Shown piece by piece: positions 16,601 to 22,600 of a stretch of DNA of 24,395 bases; position 1 is the stretch's first letter; each line of letters starts with the position of its first letter. Under the pieces are notes generated by a model that searched no databases, was not told the origin of the DNA, and saw nothing but the letters and a program-made list of their open reading frames with translations. The DNA comes from a virus: positions 1 to 24,395 of the IMG/VR virus record IMGVR_UViG_3300030333_005567, one strand, 5' to 3'. The translations under genes were made by a program, and so were the position numbers.

Positions 16601-18025
16601 AAGGAAAGTGGTTATAACTTTATTAATCTTGAAAATTGTTTATTGATTGTGATAAATGGTGTTGTGCAAGAACCAGGAGTAGCATACAAATTTAATGGAG
16701 GAACATCATTTGTATTTACAGAACCACCTGCAGCTGAGGATGATGTTTCAATCTATTTCTATAGGGGATCATCACAAAGTGATACTGAGTTAGTTACTAC
16801 TATAAAACCACAAGTTGAAGCAGGTGATGATGTTCAATTAATGGGAATATCTGATAATATTAATCAAAATGAAAGAACAATATCAGCAATCTTTAATTCT
16901 AATACTCTAGAAACTAATATCTATAGTGGTCCAGGAATTACTACGGAAGAGAAATCTTTAAACTGGACTAAACAGAAGAAAGATAAGATAGTTAATGGAA
17001 ATATAATTTACAAGACCAGAAACAGTATAGAAGCACTAATTTTCCCAACAGCAAAGGTTATTAGTGGATTCTCAACTAGTGATAATACTCAATTCTTTGT
17101 AGATAATGTAGATTTATTTGGTTATGATGCACCATTCCTCAATAATGCTGCTGCATTTATTGTTGATAAGAGTACTACACCTATTGCTGCTGATTTAACA
17201 GCAAATGTTTCTACTGCTGGTACTATTACTTCTTTAACTATTGTTAGTGGTGGTTCTGGATACGTTGGATCAACAACTTCAGTTTCTGTTGGAATACCTA
17301 CAGTTGGTATTGGTAGTTATATTCAGGCAAATGGTCTAGTGGGTTTTGGAACAACAGCAACAGCAACAGCAACAATAACTAATGGTACTATAACAGCCAC
17401 TACGATTGTTAATCCAGGATTTGGATATACTAATACTAATGCACCATTAGTTATAGCACCATCCCCAACTTATAAGACAGAGACTGTTACTGGTATTAGT
17501 AGTGTTCAAGGATTTACTGGAATCATAACTGGTATTGGTACTACTGCTGGTATAGGAACTGCTTTGGCACTTAAATTCCATTTAGATTCAACTACAACTA
17601 ATTGGTCTAATCAAACTTTAAAGGCTGGTTATCCAATTTCTATTTTCGATACTTCAATCGGAACTGGAGTAACTTCAGTCTATGAATCAGGTAATGGTGC
17701 AGTTGGAATTGGTACAACATTCCTAGATAACATTTATAGATTAGTTTATGATCCTGCATATACTGGTACTTTAGGAATTATTACATGTAATATTGCTTCT
17801 GAAACTGGTCTTAGTGGATTAAGTACTAGTGGAGAAAAATATTCTCCTGTAGGAGCGTTCTCTTGGGGTAGATTGTATCAGAAGAGTGGGTCACTTACTA
17901 GAGCAACAAATCCTATAGGAATTGCCCTTAGTAACTATACTGTAAATTCAGGTTTAACCACTTTCCCCACCCTTCAAAGAAGGGATGAAGGTATGAGAGA
18001 TAGTGGAGCTATCAAGTCATCTTAA
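4607..18025 (+). CDS. Giant modular virion structural protein (4472 residues) in the gp7 position
   Basis: A single 13.4-kb frame encodes a virion protein of a type found in T4-like cyanophages. The N-terminal ~230 residues include SKGT (203-206) in SKGTPESFRILFNVLYGE, recalling the KGT motif of the P2 gpI/gp7 wedge family. The rest is Gly/Thr/Ser/Asn-rich and beta-prone, built from recurring modules: (a) 'eIiyytg...RG..G..a.aHa' units near nt 4850-5010, 9330-9490 and 13970-14240; (b) 'NHxFxxGDxVxY ... Y.V..id...f.L' units near 7205, 7570, 10140 and 13610; (c) at least nine GGxGY-type units; (d) three HSYPR repeats at 3475-3900; (e) a YHYH-like domain at about 1260-1395. It also has an LLIVINGVVQEPG fibre-type segment near residue 4013. 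No enzyme motif, signal peptide or membrane segment was found. By gene order (25-6-this-8) it replaces T4 gp7, which has 1032 residues. Fibre or outer-baseplate function is inferred. Confidence 0.85.
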   Translation: MIETGFDSKVKVQQIISNQLPEFLLSESPNSVDFFKQYYISQEYQGGPIDISDNLDEYLRVDNLTSDVVKGNTTLSAGITTESTTITVANTKGYPDHYGLLKINNEIITYTGLTTNTFTGCIRGFSGITSYHAKLNEEELVFSTSEVSSHNEGENVENLSALFLKEFFKKLKFTLVPGMDGVDFKEGINVGNFIKEARSLYESKGTPESFRILFNVLYGETPKIINLEDYLIKPSSAEYVRREVIIAEAISGEPKDLIGQTIYKLNDLTTNASISEVEPFTRVGVALTTNQQYYKISLFLGPNDKETSIQGTFSITPASKCTETVAIGASVISVDSTIGFGATGLLSKSGTIISGINTNINYTHKSLNQFFGCTGIDNEIESGDTIRNDDIYFGYANGDVNKKVELRLTGVLSKFDQISKSVDIDENQIISVKNLGDLIKNPTRDRTYKEILANSWIYNTSVRYKIDEGAGGDTTLKFFADIDRSSLKLGDYVEILRRGSNSVISGDTSTVSVTEIVGQNKNNWWDKKCNEINISPKIPDGTIGYLDLRRKLSSPISDNVLLSSPNIISDVQNFYVDGTEEFYIASNSLPTGNITGVSTNYRHNIDTRIQSVVAAGLTGFLGDLNYKEIQFNNKVPFVSGDEIYYEYTGISTFGTYVGLDTGNYFVGISDEDDGKRIKLYNNRALINNDDYIKLNIIGRNLSDPGHKFTLASQQRNIIGPQKILRKFPFNTNIDNGDQVETKPGTTGVLINGVEISNYKGIDKIYYGPLLSVDVLGEGDDYDVVNPPKIEISAGVGTTAITQAVLRGSIKDVLVDPQGYDVQKVISITASGGNGSAVLEPIVIPRSREVSFDGRTLVFGGGINTTTNTITFDKDHTFSNLEEVIYKVGTGNSSITIGVGNSALANNASYFVNVVDTKTVRLHESRKDAELNINQVSFNGRVSAGIHNFATLPNQKTVIGVRVEDGGTFTNRKLRLTPSVGVSTVYNTLNFKNHGFEDGDLVNYTFQTSAISGLSTENQYFVNKIDNNSFQLSNAGVGGTIIGNYERKDVVNFANKGEGYQYFAYPDISVSLKYTPVGFGTTSQTVEEMVLTPSVRGSIIDTYLYESGTGYGSSILNFEKKPIISIKNGKDGNLKPIFVNGKIDQVNIQYGGVEYFSIPTLEVIDSSGKGSGAKLRPVVTDGRISDVVVVNTGIGYSHLDTSINVVSAGKNATLDAKVRPLTVNLREKYKKYPGSASDGYKLEDNKDEAILSEGIENTLQYNVCAYGEPYRQSFNEVGTGNTQASKIIGWAYDGNPIYGPYGYSNAGLSTNPRRLVSGYTLDTSNVENRPSGFSDGYFIEDYKFTNSGDLDRNNGRFGKTPEFPEGVYAYFATIKSDLDNNEPEFPYFIGNSYRSTPVTQNLNQEFDFKDSNLIRNTFPYRISDKNVDNDFIIETNEIERQKVEIESVTTGSVEKLNIVNSGKNYKIGDLLTFDESGTSGGGLRSKVSSLEGIDILNVSTGTSSYTDRVFSWVDESTVKVTVFPSHDWKNKDNVVVSGFSTTLASLNGSYTIGVSSLTSVLSQNLNSGTVGMSTDIFVSDIPTGVSVGSTLRIGAESLRLLNIFKNENILRVQRGSGGVSHTASSPITFVPDSFTIKKSIRYFESKPTDRFYFNPHKTIGVGVTPGISIPINFTFAGIGITRDVTTQSIYLEDHPFKDAQELTFSTGGGNAILISDTAASGTYSMPSTVYVTNSTKNSIGIKTGIGTTSGDFNDVFFRGNGSNINDYSFASNYTQQKGRIDQFNTTVALSTAHDLKVGDKVVLTIEPDLNVGLGTTTPVKVERQTTTGYLLLDPVQVTNSGVSTTADSFTITNHRFNTGDKVYYEVISGTYPSGLSEGTYFTYVIDVDTFQLCKTNIDATGVPPVYVNFTNNPTATHKFSRVNPSIEVVNTNSLVFDLTHSSLSDYKFKLYYDKEFKNEFTSIKSDTFNITGVGTVGVGASVIDSSLTVGYSTALPRTLYYNIQKSGFISTSDTTVPNYSEIVFVDSHYNRSYDIVSIGASAFNITLEDDPERLSYESNQCNVLKYTTTSLTSKGGIENVNIISAGSGYKKLPSFVGSSSTLGEGAYVIPSSTKIGNAKEIRFINEGFEYSSDSTLRPEAFISPFVVINNSNTIGIITITSGGVDYINAPNIKVVNSNTGQEIDSGFLEADLIGSTIGSVDIINSPSGLPDEPVRLVAVNNDNGVGIVSVQSNASGIFTCWITTPSVGFSTYPFNVNDKVYTEGIEKVGAAGSGFNSSNWGYEFAVVSEVVPGGAPLPENPSQNNGVNFRVSIDATGVSTNTGIAKTDQSAGASLINEKKYPTFVVTQKPDLFIEGEILIRDSVELDLYVSKTGSDFIKVTGNDILVKGDRILGKDSGTLATVDSITEYNGRYVVNFSVKKDIGWTNEIGKLSVDSQVTPDNDYYQNLSYSIQSTKGFDELRSPVSAMLHTSGLKNFADVGIRSTSTAVGPYDASLGKRTGIGSADFTETIQDLLGYNRVDTIYDYDRATDGSTDGSYSTLIEFENKTLSDYFKAKSNEVIVLDDIDKLFSNLSGEPSEFLDLIELQSNTPYQNLFIRITNADGTDIQTSELIIMNNGGDITLIEKQNINDSYYIGDFSISEEAGLQYLRFTPLPNAYDYDYDLKLVKTEFNAGTGIGTNTIGFVDKVGTISVATTTTSGVTTTSVISGIATAYNSFYTSNQLLNRTTNEMNYVDIFVTHDGTNTYMSQAYADNSERDAYSDLLLGSFSGNITGNTFSLDFENSLTDEIEIRSNIVGFGTTSVGIGTYRFQVSGQPDGSERSAIYQSDYSYTSGTRNVVGFDTSLFNSVKSVVEVSIGSTKALHQIVMNHNTTDVYLQQGPYLSVGSIETLDTKLGIGTFGGEYVASNFVMKFYPNAEFASDNIEVSSLSLGMYSSLDSDNLSNVTDLTYGKVTESLNAFSYNAIDGERINRTSFPLTVDGLKIFAKQFNPSDSNALNLTTGKFSITDHFFRTGEELIYKAGSTFVGVGSTAMQYESAEGVDELPSPVFAIREDADNFYIATTKALANAGTAVTFVSVGEGNSHEFSMSLANTKNIITLDNIIQSPISYSPVSHTLENNIESVFGSTGIGTTSTTFSLSGISSISLNDVLKIDDEFVKVIGVGMGTETYGPIVAGIGTTSLVTVERGVLGTGVTAHSNTSTAQLYKGSYNIVGNNIHFIDPPRGNPQITKTKGNLEFPRTEFNGRVFLRDNYDTNQIYDDISHEFTGIGQTFDLKVDGSGIVGMGTTGGNGLVIINGIYQRPTTPNNPLNNFIIKEPSGVSTNITFTGITSVTENDIVINPSDINQNQLPRGGVIISLGSTPGLGYAPLDGAVGYLEVGAGGSITSVVGIATTGPAFGISTATYNHVTGRLDIVTTESTNFELRIIDQVKLVGLEFTCATAHAGVTTTIFPEAAIGAGNTDKSYPILNTEPTLYTHTFVSATSTAVNGSLQPTAATYDSLSGDLVLTFASAHGISNGSNITIANNSIIFTCSRDEHATQHSYPRSTDPASGTGLTVSNATAKTLTVNVGSSNNGLRRFTTNVGTSTIPHTYVGGGSVVTYYANANFGSGYRGTVSIGVTDHPFTHRFVSAGIGSITDNTTATHTASNASYDGGTGDLILTIPSHGLTDSNTIQIDNNSLVFTCSKDEYSSHHSYPRTTDPVSGIQTAITNATTNTITVNVGSSVGSGATVTATVGAGGTLAFAITGPGTNYANPQINIPEPSYAGLEVTGVSRIGVGNTTDTGTGLLLNCKVSPIAYGVDHKFVSAVAGSITATGIGTTTATDATYDPLTGNLVLTIAGHGLDTDNTIGIDTGSLVFRCAQDNYASVHSYPRATDPIALAMPISIGSTTVNTITVNVGVATDIIGVTTQFGVTEWEMVRNGYGFKRGDIFTPVGLVTALGLSSPIRTAEFEVLDTFHDAFSAWQFGQLDYMDDIKDLQDGSRRRFQLKYDGDLLSFEVDKESGYNFINLENCLLIVINGVVQEPGVAYKFNGGTSFVFTEPPAAEDDVSIYFYRGSSQSDTELVTTIKPQVEAGDDVQLMGISDNINQNERTISAIFNSNTLETNIYSGPGITTEEKSLNWTKQKKDKIVNGNIIYKTRNSIEALIFPTAKVISGFSTSDNTQFFVDNVDLFGYDAPFLNNAAAFIVDKSTTPIAADLTANVSTAGTITSLTIVSGGSGYVGSTTSVSVGIPTVGIGSYIQANGLVGFGTTATATATITNGTITATTIVNPGFGYTNTNAPLVIAPSPTYKTETVTGISSVQGFTGIITGIGTTAGIGTALALKFHLDSTTTNWSNQTLKAGYPISIFDTSIGTGVTSVYESGNGAVGIGTTFLDNIYRLVYDPAYTGTLGIITCNIASETGLSGLSTSGEKYSPVGAFSWGRLYQKSGSLTRATNPIGIALSNYTVNSGLTTFPTLQRRDEGMRDSGAIKSS
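8385..8790 (+). other. Degenerate YHYH-like domain within the giant protein
   Basis: Residues about 1260-1395 carry GWAYDGNPIYGPYG (from 1288), DLDRNNGRFG (from 1348), PEFPEGVYAYFAT (about 1360-1372) and PYFIG (about 1385). This is the order of landmarks in the YHYH family: GxAxDGxPIYG, then DxxNGR, then the YHYH strand, then PYxxG. The defining tetrapeptide reads YAYF at 1367-1370, so both histidines that would serve as metal ligands are missing. The fold is probably kept for structure, while metal binding is probably lost. Confidence 0.6.
15029..16300 (+). repeat. Three tandem HSYPR-type protein repeats in the giant gene
   Basis: Three related units of about 95-100 residues begin at nt 15029, 15476 and 16004 (residues 3475, 3624, 3800). 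Each runs (H)xFVSA, YDxxxGxLxLTxxxHG, xxNSLxFxC, D, HSYPRxTDP, and ends xTITVNVG. Spacers of variable Gly-rich sequence separate them. The DNA has diverged, but a 24-base tract at 15743-15766 recurs exactly at 16274-16297. A degraded fourth unit with YNHVTG and FTCATAH may precede them (about 14760-15000). I recall the same unit in other marine phage virion proteins, without a named function. Confidence 0.8.
17354..17374 (+). repeat. In-frame hexanucleotide microsatellite
   Basis: ACAGCA is repeated three times and followed by ACA, encoding alternating Thr-Ala within the C-terminal part of the giant protein. Because the unit is six bases, slippage would change the length by two residues without shifting the frame. 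Confidence 0.7.
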
Positions 18026-18032
18026 AAAACAT

Positions 18033-18040
18033 TATAAATA
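18033..18040 (+). promoter_or_regulatory. T4-type late promoter of gp8
   Basis: A second exact TATAAATA lies 17 bases before the gp8 start, in the 32-base gap after the giant gene. It would allow gp8 and the following structural gene to be transcribed independently of the 13-kb gene upstream. No terminator is visible between them. Confidence 0.85.
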
Positions 18041-18057
18041 TCTAAAAAACTATTAAT

Positions 18058-19659
18058 ATGTCTGCTATAGTAACAGATCAATTTCGAATATTTAATGCGG
18101 GTAATTTTGTAGATTCGGTCTTATCTGATAATAATTCTTATTATGTTTTTCTAGGTCTTTCCAATCCAGGTACTGATCCATCCATCGTTGGTTTTGGGAG
18201 AACTGATACTTGGAATAGTAGTCCTCCAGCACCGACAGATAATCTTCAATATGAAACCCAGTATAGAAGTACTTCTCTTTTTGGGAAAAAGGTTAATAGT
18301 ACTAATATAAGAAGAGTTATAAGAAAGGTTGATTGGAAATCTAATACTCCTTACGATATGTATAGGCAGGATTACAGTATTAGTAATATGGCTCCAGTTT
18401 CAAAAACTGGAAGATTGTATGATGCAAATTATTATGTAGTTAATAGTGATTATAATGTTTATGTGTGTTTAGATAATGGATCTTTTGGTTATGAGGGAGA
18501 TGGTACTGATAATTATAAACCAGGCAACTCTAAAGATGAACCTACCTTTACTGATTTAGAACCATCAGCTGCAGGATCTAGTAATGATGGATATATTTGG
18601 AAATATCTATTTTCAATTTCTCCTAGTGATATTATAAAATTTGACTCTACAGAATATATTGTTGTTCCTAATGATTGGGAAACATCAACTAATTCTCAAA
18701 TTCAAAAAGTTAGAGAAGCTGGCGATTCTACAATTAATTTTAACCAAATTAAAACTGTTTATATTGCAGATGGTGGTAGAGATTACATAAATCAAACTAC
18801 CACAGTTGATATATTAGGAGATGGAACAGGAGCAAAAGCATCGGTTACTACTTCTAATGGAGCTGTTACTTCGGTAGTCATAACAGCTGGAGGAACTGGA
18901 TATACATATGGAATGGTTGATTTAAAGGTCTTTCAACCTACAGATTTTACTCCTGCGGATGCTGCACGATTAATAGTTATTATACCTCCTTCTAGAGGTC
19001 ATGGTTATGACATCTATAAAGAATTGGGAGCTGATAGAGTATTGGTTTATGCTAGATTTGATGATTCTACTAAAGATTTTCCAACTGATGCAAAATTTGC
19101 TCAAGTGGGAATTATTAAAAATCCATCAACATCAACAGCTATTGGAGTAACATTTACTGGAACTGAGTATTCTTCTTTAGGTGCAATTAAATTTGATCCT
19201 GATAATTTTACAGATAGTGCTTCTATTGTAATAGGTACTAAGATAACTCAGACTAAAAATAATGGTGACGTTGCAAAAGCATATGTTGCTTCTTATGATA
19301 GTGATACTGGAGTTTTGAAATATTATCAAGATAGATCTTTATATTATAACTCAACTACATCTGATCAAACAGATTATGTTGGAGTTAGTAGTGATGCTAA
19401 GGTAATTTCATTTGAAACAGGAACTAAAGCAATTAATTTTGCAGGTGGAAGTCCTGGTGAAGAGACGATACAAGATTTTACTGGTATTACCACAACAGTA
19501 GGAACTAAAGAAATAAATTTAGGAGTCAGTTTTACAAAAGGTCTTGCTGATCCTGAGATAAATAAAACAACTGGTGATGTCATTTACATTGACAATCGAA
19601 AGATAGTCACACGTGATGATAGACAAAAAGAAGACATCAAAATCATCCTGGAATTTTAA
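18058..19659 (+). CDS. 8: Baseplate wedge subunit gp8, enlarged by insertions
   Basis: The 533-residue product shares T4 gp8 landmarks in order: AIVTDQFR (3-10), FGRTDTW (46-52), an APTD segment, VIRKVDW (87-93), DGYIWKYLFSISP (177-189), EYIVVPNDW (199-207), FAQVGIIKNP (347-356), GDVIYIDNRKIV (506-517) and the C-terminal IKIILEF. T4 gp8 has 334 residues, so about 200 are extra. They fall between about 235-335, where two GGxGY-type units (239-243 and 278-282) occur, and 360-500, which I do not recognise. In T4, gp8 dimers bind the wedge and contact gp7 and gp10. The gene has its own late promoter and is followed 7 bases later by the DUF4815 gene. The core assignment is firm; the role of the insertions is unknown. 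Confidence 0.9.
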   Translation: MSAIVTDQFRIFNAGNFVDSVLSDNNSYYVFLGLSNPGTDPSIVGFGRTDTWNSSPPAPTDNLQYETQYRSTSLFGKKVNSTNIRRVIRKVDWKSNTPYDMYRQDYSISNMAPVSKTGRLYDANYYVVNSDYNVYVCLDNGSFGYEGDGTDNYKPGNSKDEPTFTDLEPSAAGSSNDGYIWKYLFSISPSDIIKFDSTEYIVVPNDWETSTNSQIQKVREAGDSTINFNQIKTVYIADGGRDYINQTTTVDILGDGTGAKASVTTSNGAVTSVVITAGGTGYTYGMVDLKVFQPTDFTPADAARLIVIIPPSRGHGYDIYKELGADRVLVYARFDDSTKDFPTDAKFAQVGIIKNPSTSTAIGVTFTGTEYSSLGAIKFDPDNFTDSASIVIGTKITQTKNNGDVAKAYVASYDSDTGVLKYYQDRSLYYNSTTSDQTDYVGVSSDAKVISFETGTKAINFAGGSPGEETIQDFTGITTTVGTKEINLGVSFTKGLADPEINKTTGDVIYIDNRKIVTRDDRQKEDIKIILEF

Positions 19660-19665
19660 AGAAAC

Positions 19666-22600
19666 ATGGCACAGAAAAAAGATTTAAATATAAGTCCTTA
19701 TTATGATGATTTTGAATCGGATAATAATTTTTACAAAGTTTTATTTAAACCAGGTTTTCCCGTTCAAGCTAGAGAATTAACTAATTTACAGTCTATTTTA
19801 CAAAATCAGATTGAAGATTTTGGTAGTCATATGTTTAAAGAGGGATCTATAGTTATCCCTGGTGCTCCTACATATGATGATGAATTTGATGCTGTAAAAC
19901 TTAATGCCACACAGTTTGGAGTTGATATTTCTTTATATACAGATCAACTTATAGGTAAAGTAGTAGAAGGATCAGTAACTGGAGTAAAAGCTGTTGTAGA
20001 TTTTGTTGCTTTACCTGATTCAAATAATGTACAAGATTTAACCATTTATGTAAAATATAATACTGGTACTCTTGATAGAACCGCATTTGTAGATGGTGAA
20101 TCTTTAATAGTAAAAGAAAATATAGTTTATGGTAGTACCACAATTAATGCTGGAACTGCAGTTGCTACATTATTATCTACTGATGCTACTGCCACTGGTT
20201 CTGCTGCTTCTGTGGCTGATGGTGTGTATTTTATTAGGGGAACTTTTGTTAATGTTTCCAAACAAACTATAGTTTTAGATTATTATAGTAATACTCCATC
20301 ATATAGAGTTGGATTGCAGATTGATGAGCAAATAATTACTGCAAAAGATGATCCTTCATTATATGATAATGCAAAAGGATTTACTAATTATGCTGCTCCA
20401 GGAGCAGATAGATTAAAAATTTCTTTAACTCTTGTTAAAAAGGAAATATCCGATAAGAATGATACCGATTTTGTTGAGATATTAAGAGTTCAAGAGGGTA
20501 GAATTAGAAAAATTACTACGAAGACAGATTATAATATAATTAAAGATTATTTAGCTGAGAGAACATTTGAAGAATCTGGAAATTATTCCCTTCAACCTTT
20601 TAATATAATTGCTAATAATTCATTAAATGATAGAATGGGAAATGGTGGATTATTCTTCGGTGATCAAAATACTGATGAAGGTAATACTCCTTCAGACGAT
20701 TTGATGTGTTATAGTGTTTCTGGTGGTGAAGCTTATGTAAAAGGATATGATGTAGTAACAGATTCTGTAACTATTTTAGATGCAAATAAAACAAGAGATG
20801 TTGAAAAAATAGATGCTGCTAATGTTCCTTTCACAATGGGATCTCTTTTAGTTTGTAATAATTTAAAGGGACAACCTCAATATAGAAAAGTTATTGATTT
20901 GTATGATCAATTGAATTCTACTGGAACAGTAATTGGAAAGGCAAGAGTATATTCAGTTACTCCTAAAGATAATACTTATTCAGGTGCAAGTAGTAAATGG
21001 AATGTTCGTCTATATGACATCCAAACTTATACTAAATTAACATTAAATCTTGATGTATCAAATACTCAAATTAAAGAGACTTATTTTATAAAAGGTAAAA
21101 ATAGTGGTGCAACTGGATATGCTACAGCAGCTGGTGGTGGTTTAACAACTGTTTATGTGAGACAGACTTCTGGTACCTTTATGGTCGGAGAACAGATTCT
21201 TATTAATGGAGTTGATACACTTCCTCGTTCTATTACCGCAATTGAGGCTTATACTGGTAGTGATATTAAATCAGTAAAACAGACTGCAACTTCTCCATAT
21301 GTACAAAATTTTACAGCAGATGCACGATTAAATACTGTTGATTTACCTAATGGTATTACCGCAGTTCAAGTATCTAGTGGTACTATGACGTTTGTTGGAG
21401 GTGTCATTTCAGGTATTAAAGCTAATGACATAATTAAAGTTAAACCTACTGCATCTGCAGATGGTTCAAGTGACTTATTTTTTGTAAGAGTAACAGAAGT
21501 CGCTGCTGATGCATTAACAGCAACAGTTGCTGATATTGGTCAATCTGTAGCAGGTGTATATAAAGGAACTGGTGCAGGATCTTTGGGTGCTTGCAATGCA
21601 TGGTTAGGTCGTTCTAGAGTTGATGATATTGAAGGAGGTTTGTATGAAAGACTTCCCGATTCTAATATTTCATCAGTTGATCTTTCATCTTCAGTTCTTA
21701 GACTTTCTGCTCAAGTAACTGGTATTGATGCCGTTGGATCAGCATCAACTATTAGTTTTAGTGATGTTAAAGATGGATCAGGTTCAGGAATATCTACAGC
21801 ATTTTTTGAAGCTTATAATTTAAATAGATATGCTTATCATTATGGAAGTAATACAGGAGTTGGAACTATAACTTCAGACTCATTCAAGTTACTTGGAGAT
21901 GGTTCGAAGGTACAATTTACTGGATTAAATGCTACTGATACTGATGGAGTTATTGGTATAACTGCTAAGAAGCAAGGTATTCAAAGTAAAATAAAAAATT
22001 ATATAAGAAGTCAAATATTAACTGTTGATAAATCTAGTTTAGAAGGATCTGGTAGTACTGCAGGAAGTACACGTAATGATGGATTGACGTATAATGGTGA
22101 GGCTTATGGATTAAGAGTTCAGGATGATTCAATATCTTTGAATGTTCCTGATGTATCAAAAGTTTTAGCTGTTTATGAGTCTCTTGATACTAGTGCACCA
22201 ACATTAGATACTATTACATTAACTGCTACTGCATCTGTAGGAACTAATGTAATTATAGGTGAAAATGTAGTTGGTAAAACTAGCAATACAATTGCAAGAG
22301 TTGTTACTAATAATGGATCTACACCTTCTAGTGGTGGAGCAAATAGATTAGGTGTAGTTTATCTAAATGAGAAGAGATTTAGTAAGTATGAAGATGTTGT
22401 ATTTCAAGAATCAAATATAACAACTACTCTTCAAGCGATTAATGAAGGTACAACAGATGGTCAATATCAAAATATTACAAATTCTTTCACTTTAGATAAA
22501 GGTCAAAGACAACAATATTATGATTTTTCTAGATTGAATAGAAATAGAACTGCATCAGTACCATCAAAACAATTATTAGTTGTATATGATTTTTATAGTG

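Noticed and set aside
19949-20143. Minus-strand Leu/Gln-rich frame in the DUF4815 gene
   Set aside because: It is an antisense shadow; the + frame here is continuous and matches the family.
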